The notes: generated from the sequence alone by a model not told the origin. A stretch of 64,000 nt of DNA from Lysobacteraceae bacterium P (GCA_005503055.1 SCOX01000003.1:62001-126000); one strand, 5' to 3'. Shown: positions 34,549 through 46,171, counted from the first letter of the stretch. Numbers and translations: made by a program.

Positions 34549-35424
34549 ATGACCCAGAACAGCCTGACATTCCCCCTGGTCGCCAACAATCTCCCGGTGC
34601 CGAGCGCGCTCGGCTCGCTGGACGCCTACGTCAACGCCGTGCACCGCATCGCGGTGCTGAGCGCCGAAGACGAGCAGGCGCTGGCGCGTCGTTTCCGCGA
34701 CGAGGAAGACCTCGACGCCGCGCGGGAGCTGGTGCATTCCCACCTGCGTTTCGTCGTCCACGTCGCCCGCGGCTACAACGGCTACGGGTTGCAGCTGGGC
34801 GACCTGATCCAGGAAGGCAACATCGGCCTGATGAAGGCGGTCAAGCGCTTCGACCCCGAACAGGGCGTGCGCCTGGTGTCCTTCGCGGTCCACTGGATCC
34901 GCGCCGAGATGCACGAGTTCATCCTCAAGAACTGGCGCATCGTGAAGGTCGCGACAACCAAGGCCCAACGCAAGCTCTTCTTCAACCTGCGCAAGTCCAA
35001 GACCCGCCTGGGCTGGATGAACGCCGAGGAAGTGCGCGCCGTCGCCCAGGACCTGAACGTCTCCGAGCGCGAAGTGCTGGAGATGGAATCGCGCCTGTCG
35101 GGCCGCGACATCGGCTTCGATGCCCCGGACGAGGATGACGACAACGCCCCGCCGTCGCCGGCCGCGTACCTGCGCACCGATGCCGAGGATCCGTCCCAGG
35201 CTTATGAGCGCAAGGATGAGGAAGACAGCCACCTGGCCCTGCTGCGCGAAGGCATGTCCGGTCTGGACCAGCGCTCGCGCGACATCGTCAAGCGCCGTTG
35301 GCTGGATTCGGAAAACAAGATCACGCTGCAGGAACTGGCCGACGAGTATGGCGTCAGCGCCGAGCGGATCCGCCAGATCGAAGCCAACGCGCTGAAGAAG
35401 ATGCGCGCGCTGTTCGCGGCGTAA
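34549..35424 (+). CDS. rpoH: RNA polymerase sigma-32 (heat-shock sigma factor)
   Basis: This 291-residue sigma factor has region 2 (ELVHSHLRFVVHVARGYNGYG, QEGNIGLMKAVKRFDPEQG, FAVHWIRAEMHEFIL), the RpoH box with QRKLFFNLR that distinguishes sigma-32 from other sigmas, and region 4 (SAERIRQIEANALKKMRAL). It directs transcription of chaperone and protease genes. The ATG at 34549 fits the leaderless promoter; an in-frame ATG three codons earlier (34540) is possible. In many gammaproteobacteria rpoH follows ftsX directly; here a receiver gene and ung lie between. Confidence 0.97.
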   Translation: MTQNSLTFPLVANNLPVPSALGSLDAYVNAVHRIAVLSAEDEQALARRFRDEEDLDAARELVHSHLRFVVHVARGYNGYGLQLGDLIQEGNIGLMKAVKRFDPEQGVRLVSFAVHWIRAEMHEFILKNWRIVKVATTKAQRKLFFNLRKSKTRLGWMNAEEVRAVAQDLNVSEREVLEMESRLSGRDIGFDAPDEDDDNAPPSPAAYLRTDAEDPSQAYERKDEEDSHLALLREGMSGLDQRSRDIVKRRWLDSENKITLQELADEYGVSAERIRQIEANALKKMRALFAA

Positions 35425-35446
35425 GGCGGCTCCACGCGAAGTATCG

Positions 35447-35472
35447 ACGGCCCGGGAAACCGGGCCGTTTTC
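35447..35472 (+). terminator. Rho-independent terminator of rpoH
   Basis: ACGGCCCGG (35447-35455), GAAA loop, CCGGGCCGT (35460-35468), then a short T run. The GNRA-type tetraloop makes it a stable stem. Confidence 0.88.
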
Positions 35473-35579
35473 GTTGGTATTGCCGTCGCGGTGGCAAGCG
35501 TCGCGATCGATCGCAAGGATCGGATATCGAAGCGGCCTTCGGGCGCGCAGCATGTCGGCATCCACCACGGGAAGCCGCC

Positions 35580-36047
35580 ATGTTCCGCATCCATGCACTG
35601 CCGATCTCGCCCTTCGAGCCCTTGTTCGCGATGGATGACGAGGAGCTCGCCGCACGCGATATCCGCCGGGTCGTCGCCGATGGCCCCCATGCCTATCCGT
35701 GCCGCGTGAGCCTGCGTGACGCCGAAGTCGGCGAGTCCCTGCTGTTGTTGCCCTTCACCCACCATGACGTGGCCTCGCCCTATCGCGCATCGGGTGCAAT
35801 CTACGTGCGCGAACGTGCGATCGGCGCGGCGCCCGCAGTCGATGAAGTGCCAGAGCAGTTGCGTCGCCGCGTGCTGTCCGTCCGCGCCTACGGCGGCGAC
35901 GGCATGATGCGCATCGCCGATGTCACCGACGGCAAGGACCTCGCACCGACCATAGGGCGCTTCTTCGATCGTGCCGACGTGGAGTATCTGCACGTGCACT
36001 ACGCCAAGTACGGTTGCTACGCGAGCAGCGTCACGCGCGCACGCTAG
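35580..36047 (+). CDS. DUF1203 protein
   Basis: This 155-residue soluble protein matches the DUF1203 pattern: start MFRIHALPISPFEPLFAMDD, middle PCRVSLRDAEVGESLLLLPF, and end FFDRADVEYLHVHYAKYGCY. The HVHYA...GC segment with His and Cys could bind metal, but this is inference. GGGAAG lies upstream of the ATG. It ends one base before the minus-strand oxidoreductase gene. Function is unknown. Confidence 0.83.
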   Translation: MFRIHALPISPFEPLFAMDDEELAARDIRRVVADGPHAYPCRVSLRDAEVGESLLLLPFTHHDVASPYRASGAIYVRERAIGAAPAVDEVPEQLRRRVLSVRAYGGDGMMRIADVTDGKDLAPTIGRFFDRADVEYLHVHYAKYGCYASSVTRAR

Positions 36048-37316
36048 CTAGTCAGATGGCGAGGCCGGATCGCGTTCGAGGATGATCCGCGCGTGCCGCT
36101 GGTAGCTCCAGTACGACCACGCCCAGTTGAGCAGGACGATCAGGCGGTTGCGGAAGCCGATCAGGAAGAAGACGTGTGCCGCCAGCCAGAACCACCAGGC
36201 CAGCAGGCCCGACAGTTTGAAGCCATGCAGATCGACGACCGCCGCCATCCGGCCGATCGTCGCCAGGTTGCCGAAATCGCGATAACGGAACGCCGGCGCG
36301 GGCTTGCCCGCGAGCCGCGCCTTGATCGCTTGCGCGACGTGCGCCCCCATCTGCTTCGCGGCCGGCGCGACGCCGGGCACGGGCTTGCCGCCCTGCTGCA
36401 CGCTGGCGAGATCTCCGGCGATGAAGATGTCGGGATGACCGGGGACGCTGAGGTCGTCTTCCAGCGGCACGCGACCCGCACGGTCGCGCGGCACGCCGAG
36501 CAGTGCGCCCAATGGCGAGGCCGCAACGCCCGCAGCCCAGACCACCGTGCGTGCGGGAACGAAGGTGTTGCCGAGCGTGTAGCCATTCGCATCGATCGCA
36601 CTCACCGGCGTACCCGTGACGACTTCGACGCCGAGCTTGTGCAACTGCCGGCGCGCACGCTCGGACAACGATTCGGGAAACGAAGCGAGTACGCGCGGGC
36701 CGGCTTCGATCAGCCGAACCTTCGCGTGCGACGGATCGATGTTGCGGAACTCGCGCTTGAGCGTGTGCCGTGCGATTTCGGCCAGCGTGCCGGCCAGTTC
36801 GACGCCGGTCGGACCGCCGCCGACGACGGCGAAACTCAACCACGCCTCGCGTTCGATCGGGTCCGTACACGTTTCAGCACGCTCGAACGCCAGCAACAAG
36901 CGACGTCGGATCGCCAGCGCGTCGTCGAGCGTCTTCAGGCCCGGCGCGTCAGCGCTCCACTCGTCGTGGCCGAAGTAGGCATGCGTCGCGCCGCTGGCGA
37001 GCAGCAGGTAATCGTAGGATTCCGAATCGCCGTCGGCGAGCGACACGGTGCGCGCCTTCATGTCGATGCCGGTCACTTCGCCCAGCCGCACTTCCACGTT
37101 GTGCTGGTTGCGCAGGATGTGGCGAAGCGGTGCGGCGATGTCTGGCGCGGACAGGCCGGCCGTCGCCACCTGGTACAGCAGCGGCTGGAAGAGATGATGG
37201 TTGCGGCGGTCGATCAGGGTGATGCGCACGTCGCTGTCGGCGAGTGCGCGCGTCGCCCACAGCCCGCCGAAGCCGCCGCCGACGATGATCACGTGCGGTC
37301 GCGTGGAACCTGTCAT
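36048..37316 (-). CDS. NADH dehydrogenase-like flavoprotein (NDH-2 family)
   Basis: This 422-residue protein has FAD-binding VIIVGGGFGGLWATRAL at the N-terminus, NAD(P)-binding AVVGGGPTGVELAGTLAEI (about residues 155-175) and the second FAD motif DIFIAGDLASV. A C-terminal membrane-associating helix pair follows (LLAWWFWLAAHVFFLIGF, LIVLLNWAWSYW). It should oxidise NADH and reduce quinone at the inner membrane without pumping protons. The ATG overlaps the stop of the upstream transporter (ATGA), so the two are coupled. Confidence 0.92.
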   Translation of the reverse strand: MTGSTRPHVIIVGGGFGGLWATRALADSDVRITLIDRRNHHLFQPLLYQVATAGLSAPDIAAPLRHILRNQHNVEVRLGEVTGIDMKARTVSLADGDSESYDYLLLASGATHAYFGHDEWSADAPGLKTLDDALAIRRRLLLAFERAETCTDPIEREAWLSFAVVGGGPTGVELAGTLAEIARHTLKREFRNIDPSHAKVRLIEAGPRVLASFPESLSERARRQLHKLGVEVVTGTPVSAIDANGYTLGNTFVPARTVVWAAGVAASPLGALLGVPRDRAGRVPLEDDLSVPGHPDIFIAGDLASVQQGGKPVPGVAPAAKQMGAHVAQAIKARLAGKPAPAFRYRDFGNLATIGRMAAVVDLHGFKLSGLLAWWFWLAAHVFFLIGFRNRLIVLLNWAWSYWSYQRHARIILERDPASPSD

Positions 37317-38644
37317 GCGCGTTGTCCGGTGTCGTGGTCGACGATGTCGTGATCGCGGTCTATGCGCGAATGCAGCTTGGTGTCGCGCATCAGCGCATAC
37401 ACGCCCAGCGACACCGCCACGCATGCGGTCACGTAGACGTAGAAGTACGATTCGTGGCCGATCTGCTTGAACCACAGCGCCACGTACTCCGCCGTACCGC
37501 CGAACAGCGATACCGTCAGCGCGTAGGGAAGGCCGACGCCTAACGCGCGGATGTGTGCCGGAAACAATTCCGCCTTCACCACCGCGTTGATCGAGGTATA
37601 GCCGCTGACGATCAGCAGGCCCGACATGACCCAGAGGAACGCTTCCAGCACGGTGCGTGCCTGCGCGACGCCGCTCAGGATGGTGTAGGTGAACAGCGTG
37701 CCGAGCACGCCGAAGGCGATCAAGATCGGACGCCGGCCGGTTCGGTCCGACAGCGCGCCGACCAGCGGTTGCAGCAGCATGAACACGAACAGCGAGACGG
37801 CCGAAATCAACGTCGCGTCGGCCTTGCTGAAGCCGCCGGTGTTCACCAGGAACTTCTGCGGATACGTGGTGAAGGTGTAGAACGACAGCGTGCCGCCCAT
37901 CGTCAGGCCGATGACCGTCAACACTTCGCGCGGGTGTTGCAGCAGCACGCGCAGGCTACCGCGTTGCGCATCGTCGCGCGTGCGCGCAATGGCGAACGAT
38001 TCGGTTTCCTGCATGCCGCGGCGCAGCCAGAGCGCCGTGACCGCGCAAAGCGCGCCGACCACGAAGGGAATGCGCCAGCCCCAGTCCTGCAACTGTTCTT
38101 CGGTGAGGAACATGCGCTGCAGAACCACCAGCAACGCCAGCGCGAGCAGTTGACCCATCACGAGCGTGACGTACTGGAAGCTAGACCAGAAGCCGCGATG
38201 CTTCGACTGCGCCATTTCGCTCAGATACGTGGCCGAGGTCCCGTACTCGCCGCCGACGCTCAGACCCTGCAGCAATCGGGCGAACACCAGCAGGGCCGGC
38301 GCCGCGACGCCGATGCGCTCGTAACCGGGCGCAACCGCGATCAACAGCGAGCCGGCGCACATCAGCAACACCGACAGCATCAGCGCCGCCTTGCGACCGT
38401 GGCGATCGGCGTACAGGCCCATCAACCAACCGCCGACGGGGCGCATCAGGAAGCCCACCGCGAACACCGCTGCGGTGTCGAGCAGTTGCGCGGTGGTATC
38501 GCCCTTGGGGAAGAAATGCGGCGCGAAGTAGATCGCGAAGGCGGAGTAGGCGTACCAGTCGTACCACTCGACCAGATTGCCGACCGAACCGCTGAAGATG
38601 CTGCGCAGGCGCTGGGTGGGTGTCATCGGGGCGGTGGCATCCAT
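37313..38644 (-). CDS. MFS transporter, metabolite:H+ symporter (MHS/KgtP-like)
   Basis: This 443-residue protein has 12 predicted membrane helices. MHS-subfamily motifs include GNLVEWYDWYAYSAFAIYFAPHFFP at the first helix (helix plus following loop), RPVGGWLMGLYADRHGRKAAL after helix 2, and GLSVGGEYGTSATYLSE. It resembles dicarboxylate or 2-oxoglutarate symporters (KgtP), but the substrate is not certain. The start at 38644 has CAAACT six bases upstream, a weak version of the leaderless promoter seen elsewhere. It is the first gene of a coupled pair with the NDH-2-like gene. Confidence 0.9.
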   Translation of the reverse strand: MDATAPMTPTQRLRSIFSGSVGNLVEWYDWYAYSAFAIYFAPHFFPKGDTTAQLLDTAAVFAVGFLMRPVGGWLMGLYADRHGRKAALMLSVLLMCAGSLLIAVAPGYERIGVAAPALLVFARLLQGLSVGGEYGTSATYLSEMAQSKHRGFWSSFQYVTLVMGQLLALALLVVLQRMFLTEEQLQDWGWRIPFVVGALCAVTALWLRRGMQETESFAIARTRDDAQRGSLRVLLQHPREVLTVIGLTMGGTLSFYTFTTYPQKFLVNTGGFSKADATLISAVSLFVFMLLQPLVGALSDRTGRRPILIAFGVLGTLFTYTILSGVAQARTVLEAFLWVMSGLLIVSGYTSINAVVKAELFPAHIRALGVGLPYALTVSLFGGTAEYVALWFKQIGHESYFYVYVTACVAVSLGVYALMRDTKLHSRIDRDHDIVDHDTGQRA

Positions 38645-38694
38645 GCGCACAGTTTGCCCGAAGGCGTTCGGCCGCGCCTTGACGGCTCAAACAA

Positions 38695-38719
38695 AAAGCC
38701 CGGCCATTGGCCGGGCTTT
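38695..38719 (-). terminator. Rho-independent terminator behind transaldolase
   Basis: AAAGCCCGGCC (38695-38705) and GGCCGGGCTTT (38709-38719) form an 11-base perfect stem with a three-base loop. The A run before it becomes a T run on the minus strand behind tal. Confidence 0.87.
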
Positions 38720-38738
38720 CGTTCGATCGACCCGGCGA

Positions 38739-39692
38739 TCAGCCGCCCAGGCGCTGGGCCAGCATGGCCTCGAGCTTGCGCTGGTCCGCGGCGAACTTGC
38801 GGATGCCGTCGGCGAGCTTGTCGGTCGCCATCGCGTCCTCGTTGTGCTGCCAGCGGAAGGCGATTTCGTCCAGGCGCGCCGGTGCCGGGGCACGCTCACC
38901 GTTGTCGACGAGCGCGGCCGGCACGTCGCCGCTGGCGTTGGCCAGTTCGGACAACAGGTCCGGCGAGATCGTCAGTCGGTCGCAGCCGGCCAGCGCGAGG
39001 ATCTGTCCGGTGTTGCGGAAGCTGGCGCCCATCACGACGGTGTTGAAGCCGTGGCGCTTGTAGTGATGCCAGATGCGGGTGACCGACTGCACGCCCGGAT
39101 CGTCCTGCGGCGTGGCGGGCTTTTCGGCGCCGTTGGCCAGGTGCCAGTCGAGGATGCGGCCGACGAAGGGCGAGATCAGGAACACGCCCGCCTCGGCGCA
39201 GGCCACCGCCTGGGCGAAGGAGAACAGCAGCGTGAGGTTGCAGTTGACGCCTTCGCGCTCCAGTTGCTCGGCGGCGCGGATGCCTTCCCAGGTCGAGGCG
39301 ATCTTGATCAGCAACCGCTCGCGGCCGATGCCGACCTGTTCGTACAGCGCGACCAGCTTGCGCGCCTGCGCCAGCGTGGCCTGCGTATCGAAGCTGTGGC
39401 GCGCGTCCACCTCGGTGGAGACGCGGCCGGGGACGAGCTTGAGGATCTCCACGCCCACCGTCACCGCCAGCAGGTCGGCGGCGTCGGCCACGCGCGCGGT
39501 CAGGTCGGTGCCGCGCGCCTGCGAGATCGCCGAGTCGATCAGCGGCGCATAACGCGGCAGCGAGGCGGCCTTGAGCAGAAGCGACGGGTTGGTCGTGGCG
39601 TCGAGCGGGTGGAAACGGGCGATGGCGTCGATGTCGCCGGTGTCGGCGACGACCGCCGACAGGGCGCGGAGCTGTTCGAGCTGAGTGGTCAT
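38739..39692 (-). CDS. tal: Transaldolase
   Basis: This 317-residue enzyme of the non-oxidative pentose phosphate pathway transfers a dihydroxyacetone unit from sedoheptulose 7-phosphate to glyceraldehyde 3-phosphate. Signatures are the N-terminal [24 protein letters not shown], the Schiff-base lysine in [38 protein letters not shown], and the C-terminal [15 protein letters not shown]. Length fits TalB-type enzymes. Confidence 0.97.
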   Translation of the reverse strand: MTTQLEQLRALSAVVADTGDIDAIARFHPLDATTNPSLLLKAASLPRYAPLIDSAISQARGTDLTARVADAADLLAVTVGVEILKLVPGRVSTEVDARHSFDTQATLAQARKLVALYEQVGIGRERLLIKIASTWEGIRAAEQLEREGVNCNLTLLFSFAQAVACAEAGVFLISPFVGRILDWHLANGAEKPATPQDDPGVQSVTRIWHHYKRHGFNTVVMGASFRNTGQILALAGCDRLTISPDLLSELANASGDVPAALVDNGERAPAPARLDEIAFRWQHNEDAMATDKLADGIRKFAADQRKLEAMLAQRLGG

Positions 39693-39834
39693 GGCGTGGT
39701 TCGTGGGGTCGTGTCGATAGTGTCCGGGCCATTGTGGAGGATCGCGCCCGCGCCGTCATGCCCGCGCCATGAACGCCGCGCGAGGCCGCCTGCGTTAGGC
39801 TGCGCCGAATGCATCCCCACCCCCGGAGCCCGCC

Positions 39835-40596
39835 ATGGCCGAACCCGAGCGCCGCATCGCCCTGCTGATCGACGCCGACAACGCGCCGGCAGGCAAGATC
39901 GACGTGATCCTGGCCGAGGTGGCGCGCCACGGCGTGGCCAATGTCCGGCGGGCCTATGGCAACTGGAAGAGTCCGCACCTCAAGAGCTGGGAAGCCACGC
40001 TCCACGAGTACGCGATTCGTCCCATCCAGCAGTTCGCCTACAGCACCGGCAAGAACGCTTCCGACATGGCGATGGTCATCGACGCCATGGACCTGCTGTA
40101 CGCGCGCAACCTGGACGGCTTCGCCATCGTCTCCAGCGATGCCGATTTCACCCCGTTGGTGATGCGCCTGCTCACCGACGGCGTGAAGGTGTACGGATTC
40201 GGCGAGAAGAAGACGCCGGTGGCCTTCGTCAACGCGTGTTCCAAGTTCACCTATCTGGAAGGTCTGGGCGTCCCGGCCACGATCGAAAGCGAAGCCGCAG
40301 CCAAGCCGAAGAACTCGAAGGAACTGCGCGGCGACACGCGCCTGCTGCAGATGCTGCGCAGCGCGGTCGATGCGGCGAGCGACGAGGACGGCTGGGCCCG
40401 TCTGAGTTCGGTCGGCAGCCAGATCGGAAACCAGGCCTCGTTCGATCCACGCAACTACGGCTATGGAAAACTCAGCGACCTGGTCGAGGCGATCGGCTTG
40501 TTCGAGCGCAAACGCGATCAGCTCACCGTCTGGATCCGGGAGAAGAGCAAGGCGAAGCCGGTCGCGAAAACGGCGCGCGCGAAGAAGCCCGACTAG
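39835..40596 (+). CDS. NYN-domain (DUF88) protein with C-terminal LOTUS/OST-HTH domain
   Basis: This 253-residue protein has a PIN-like NYN nuclease domain (residues 5-150) with the conserved acids in LLIDADNAP, SDMAMVIDAMDLLY and IVSSDADFTPLV. A LOTUS/OST-HTH domain follows (about 160-235, RLLQMLRSAVDAASDEDGWARL to YGYGKLSDLVEAIGLFE), then a lysine-rich tail. This domain pair is thought to act on RNA. GGAG lies ahead of the ATG. Upstream, TAGGCT (39796-39801) sits seven bases before another ATG (39809) that opens a 19-codon frame overlapping this start out of frame. Confidence 0.9.
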   Translation: MAEPERRIALLIDADNAPAGKIDVILAEVARHGVANVRRAYGNWKSPHLKSWEATLHEYAIRPIQQFAYSTGKNASDMAMVIDAMDLLYARNLDGFAIVSSDADFTPLVMRLLTDGVKVYGFGEKKTPVAFVNACSKFTYLEGLGVPATIESEAAAKPKNSKELRGDTRLLQMLRSAVDAASDEDGWARLSSVGSQIGNQASFDPRNYGYGKLSDLVEAIGLFERKRDQLTVWIREKSKAKPVAKTARAKKPD

Positions 40597-40639
40597 CGCC
40601 TGGCGCGCGCCCTTGCCGGGGGCCTAACGCCCCCGGCCC

Positions 40640-40645
40640 TAGACT
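40640..40645 (+). promoter_or_regulatory. -10 box of the PCMT gene, leaderless configuration
   Basis: TAGACT lies seven bases before the ATG, with no ribosome binding site. It overlaps the 3' side of GGGGGC-CTAAC-GCCCCC (about 40618-40634), a hairpin that may end the NYN gene transcript. Confidence 0.55.
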
Positions 40646-40652
40646 CGCCGGC

Positions 40653-41399
40653 ATGTCCGGCGGCGTTGCCCTCGCCCAGGTCCTGGTCAGCTGCGCGATG
40701 GTCGTGGCGCTGTGGAGTCCCGCGCGTCCGGCGCCGGCGCAGAACGCCGACCCCTACGCCGCGCCGCGCGCCGCGCTGATCGCCGAACTGCGCGATCAGG
40801 GCCGCGAGGACGCAGGCGCGGCGACACGACTGGATCCGTCGGTGCTCGCGATCCTCGCGCGCGTGCCGCGCCACGAATACGTACCCGCGTCGGAGCGTCG
40901 CAATGCGTACGAGAACCGACCGCTCGGCATCGGCTACGGACAAACGATCTCGCAGCCGTACATCGTCGCGCTGATGACGACGCTGGCGAAGCCGCGCGCG
41001 GGTCAACAGATCCTGGAGATCGGCACCGGTTCGGGCTACCAGGCGGCAGTGCTGGCCGAAACGAAGGCGAAGGTCCATACGATCGAGATCGTCGCGCCGC
41101 TCGCAACGCAGGCCGCGCAGCGGCTGCGCCGCTATCCGAACGTCACCACGCGCACCGCCGATGGGTATTACGGCTGGAAGGAACACGCACCGTTCGACGC
41201 GATCGTCGTCACGGCCGCGGCATCGTCGATTCCGCCGCCATTGGTGGAGCAGCTCGCACCGGGCGGGCGCATGGTCATCCCGGTCGGCAGCAGCTTCTTC
41301 ACGCAGACGCTGCTGCTGGTGGAAAAGGACGAGCGCGGACGCGTGCGTACGCGCCAGGTGTTGCCGGTGCGGTTCGTGCCACTCACGGGTGGGCCATGA
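40653..41399 (+). CDS. pcm: Protein-L-isoaspartate O-methyltransferase, probably exported or membrane-anchored
   Basis: This 248-residue enzyme methylates isoaspartyl residues in damaged proteins using S-adenosylmethionine. Family signatures are RVPRHEYVPASERRNAYENR, LGIGYGQTISQPYIVALMT, the SAM loop ILEIGTGSGYQAAVLAE, and PGGRMVIPVGS. Unlike the usual cytosolic Pcm, the first 30 residues form a hydrophobic leader ending PAPAQN, like a signal peptide without a basic start. If real it would place the enzyme at or beyond the membrane. The leaderless-type promoter supports this start. The next gene overlaps by four bases. Confidence 0.88.
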   Translation: MSGGVALAQVLVSCAMVVALWSPARPAPAQNADPYAAPRAALIAELRDQGREDAGAATRLDPSVLAILARVPRHEYVPASERRNAYENRPLGIGYGQTISQPYIVALMTTLAKPRAGQQILEIGTGSGYQAAVLAETKAKVHTIEIVAPLATQAAQRLRRYPNVTTRTADGYYGWKEHAPFDAIVVTAAASSIPPPLVEQLAPGGRMVIPVGSSFFTQTLLLVEKDERGRVRTRQVLPVRFVPLTGGP

Positions 41400-43936
41400 G
41401 CAGCACGATCACCGATCCGGATGCGGCGCTGAAAGGCGCCCTGCGTGCACATGAAAGCCGCACGGGCGCGAAGGTCGAAGTCCGTCTCGTTGTCGCCATC
41501 GCCCTGGTCTCCGCCGCGGCGCTGGCGTGGCAACTGTTGTTGATGCGCTGGCTGGCGATCGCGCATTGGCACCCGTTCGCGGTGATGATCATCAGCCTGG
41601 CCCTGCTCGGTCATGGCGCCAGCGGCACGTGGCTGAGCCTTTGGCTTCGCGACGAACGACGTGCCCGACTGGAGCGCCATTTCGATGCGGCGTTCGCATG
41701 GTGTGCGGTGCTCTTCGCCGCGAGCGCGGCCGCGACGCTCGTGCTCGCCCGCGTGATTCCGTTCAACGGGCTGGAGCTGGTGTGGAATCCGCGCCAGTTG
41801 CTGTGGCTCGGCGCGCTCTATCTGACCTTGTCCGTACCGTTCTTTTTCGCGGCCGCTTGTTTCGGCCTCGCGTTCGCACGGCATGGCACGCGCATCCCGG
41901 CTCTGTACGGCGCGGACCTGTTGGGCGCGGCGATCGGCGCGATCGCCGCATTGGCGGCGAGCCTGATGCCGGTGCAGCACGGGCTGCTGATGGCGGCGCT
42001 GTGCGGGCCGATCGTGGCCTGGATGGTGGCGCGCGAACGTGCGGTGCGTGCCGCCGCCGTAGTGATCGCCCTGGCCCTGCTGGCCCTATGGCCGACGCAG
42101 GCACTCGCTCCGCGCGCGAACGAGTTCAAGGGCTTGAGCAAGGCCCTGCTGCTGCCGGGGGCACACGTCATCGCGGAAGGCACGGACCCCTACGGCAGCT
42201 TCACCCTGGTCGAAAGCCCGCTCGTGCCGTTGCGGCATGCACCGGGACTCAGCCTTGGCCATGCGGACGAACCGCCGGCGCAGCTTGCGGTGTTCACCGA
42301 CGGCGATGCGATGTCGCCGATCGTGCACGACGATGGCCGCGCCGGCTGGCAATGGCTGGAGGCCATGACCTCGGCATTGCCGTACCGCGTGCGCACGCCG
42401 GACACCGTGCTGGTGCTCGGTGCCGGCGGCGGCATGGAGGTGTTGCAGGCGCTGAGCCTGGGGGCGCGCCATGTCGATGCGGTCGAACAATCGGACCGGC
42501 GCCTGCGCTGGGCGCGCGACGACTTCGCCGCGTATTCGGGCCAGGTGTTGCGCGATCGCCGCGTGCGCACGTTCGTGGCCGAGCCGCGTGCGTTCGTGCG
42601 CGCCAGCAAGGACAGCTACGACCTCATCGTGCTCGCCGGCGGGGAATCCTTCGCCAGCGGCGGCGCAGGCGTGCAGTCGGCGACCGAGCAGTACGCGCTC
42701 ACGGTGGAGGCGATGGGCGAGTACCTGGCCAGGCTCACGCCGGACGGCATTCTCGTCGCCACGCGATGGAGCAAGCAGCCGCCGCGCGACGAGCTCAAGC
42801 TGTTCGCCACCGCCGTCGCGGCGCTGCGTGGCGACGGCGTCGCGGATCCCGCGCGGAACGTCGCGGCGATCCGCAACTGGGACGCCAGCACCTGGCTGCT
42901 CGCGCGCTCCGCGCTGCCGCCGAACGCGGTCACGGCGCTCCTGCGATTCGCCGACGAACACGGCTTCGACGTCGTGCACGCACCGGGCTGGCGCACGCGC
43001 GCGCAGGATCGTTTCCACCAGCTCGACCCACCGACGCTGTTCGATGGCGTGCAGGCCTTGCTATCGGACGGGACGCGCGACTACATCCGCGCCTATCGAT
43101 TCGACATCGAACCGGCGCGCGACGATCGACCGTACTTCGCCCATTTCTTCCGCTGGCGCAGCCTGCCCGAACTGCTGCGCCTGCGCGCCCAGGGCAGCGC
43201 GGTGCTGCTGGATTCGGGCTACCTGCTGCTCGTGGCGGCGCTGGTGCAGGCGATCGTGCTGGCGCTGGCGCTCGTGTTGCTGCCGCTGCGCGCGCTGCCT
43301 CGCCCCCGCACTTCCGCTACGTCATCGCCTGCGCGCGTCCGCGTCGGGCTGTACTTCCTGGCACTGGGTCTGGCGTTCCTGCTGGTCGAGATCGCGATGC
43401 TGTCGCGGCTCACGCTGCTGCTGGGCCATCCCTGGCTGGCCGCGAACGTCGGCTTGGCGGCGATGCTGCTGTGCGCGGGACTGGGCAGTCTGGCCGCGCA
43501 GCGTTGGCTCGAGCGGCCGGATGTCGACGACGCCGTGCTCGCGCATCGCATCCGCTGGGCGGTGCGCGCGATCGTGCTCGGCCTGGCCTGGCAATTCGTC
43601 GTGTTCGCGGCGGCACACGCCATCGCCGCCGCGTGGCCGGTGCCGCTGCGCGCGCTGCTTGGGTTCGTCGGCATCGCGCCGCTGGCCTTCGCGATGGGCA
43701 TGCCGTTCCCGCTCGGCCTGGCGCGGTTGGCGCGCTGCGCGCCGGCGTGGGTGCCGTGGGCGTGGGGCCTCAACGGGTGCGCGTCGGTGGTGGCGGCGAT
43801 CCTGGCGCTGCTGCTCGCCATCGCCATCGGCCTGCGTGCAACGCTGGTCGTAGCGCTTGCGCTGTATGTGTTCGCGGCGTGGGTATGGCGGGAGCGGCAG
43901 GCGTCGGGTTTGGCGATTCGCGATGCGAACGCCTGA
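41396..43936 (+). CDS. Membrane protein with spermidine-synthase-like methyltransferase-fold domain
   Basis: This 846-residue protein has N-terminal membrane helices (about seven over residues 28-240) and a central Rossmann domain (about 330-560) with DTVLVLGAGGGMEVLQAL and HVDAVEQSD, as in spermidine synthase-like proteins. A second set of about seven helices ends the protein (about 600-835). Membrane spermidine-synthase-like proteins are widespread, but few have a proven reaction. The nucleotide-binding motif is intact, so it probably binds SAM or decarboxylated SAM. It is coupled to the PCMT gene by ATGA. Confidence 0.85.
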   Translation: MSSTITDPDAALKGALRAHESRTGAKVEVRLVVAIALVSAAALAWQLLLMRWLAIAHWHPFAVMIISLALLGHGASGTWLSLWLRDERRARLERHFDAAFAWCAVLFAASAAATLVLARVIPFNGLELVWNPRQLLWLGALYLTLSVPFFFAAACFGLAFARHGTRIPALYGADLLGAAIGAIAALAASLMPVQHGLLMAALCGPIVAWMVARERAVRAAAVVIALALLALWPTQALAPRANEFKGLSKALLLPGAHVIAEGTDPYGSFTLVESPLVPLRHAPGLSLGHADEPPAQLAVFTDGDAMSPIVHDDGRAGWQWLEAMTSALPYRVRTPDTVLVLGAGGGMEVLQALSLGARHVDAVEQSDRRLRWARDDFAAYSGQVLRDRRVRTFVAEPRAFVRASKDSYDLIVLAGGESFASGGAGVQSATEQYALTVEAMGEYLARLTPDGILVATRWSKQPPRDELKLFATAVAALRGDGVADPARNVAAIRNWDASTWLLARSALPPNAVTALLRFADEHGFDVVHAPGWRTRAQDRFHQLDPPTLFDGVQALLSDGTRDYIRAYRFDIEPARDDRPYFAHFFRWRSLPELLRLRAQGSAVLLDSGYLLLVAALVQAIVLALALVLLPLRALPRPRTSATSSPARVRVGLYFLALGLAFLLVEIAMLSRLTLLLGHPWLAANVGLAAMLLCAGLGSLAAQRWLERPDVDDAVLAHRIRWAVRAIVLGLAWQFVVFAAAHAIAAAWPVPLRALLGFVGIAPLAFAMGMPFPLGLARLARCAPAWVPWAWGLNGCASVVAAILALLLAIAIGLRATLVVALALYVFAAWVWRERQASGLAIRDANA

Positions 43937-43945
43937 TCTGCCGGC

Positions 43946-46159
<2,214 letters not shown>

Positions 46160-46165
46160 CGGCGA

Positions 46166-46171
46166 AGTCTA
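46166..46171 (-). promoter_or_regulatory. -10 box of priA, leaderless configuration
   Basis: Reading the minus strand, TAGACT lies six bases before the priA ATG with no ribosome binding site between. TTTTCG 16 bases upstream is a weak -35. Confidence 0.55.
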
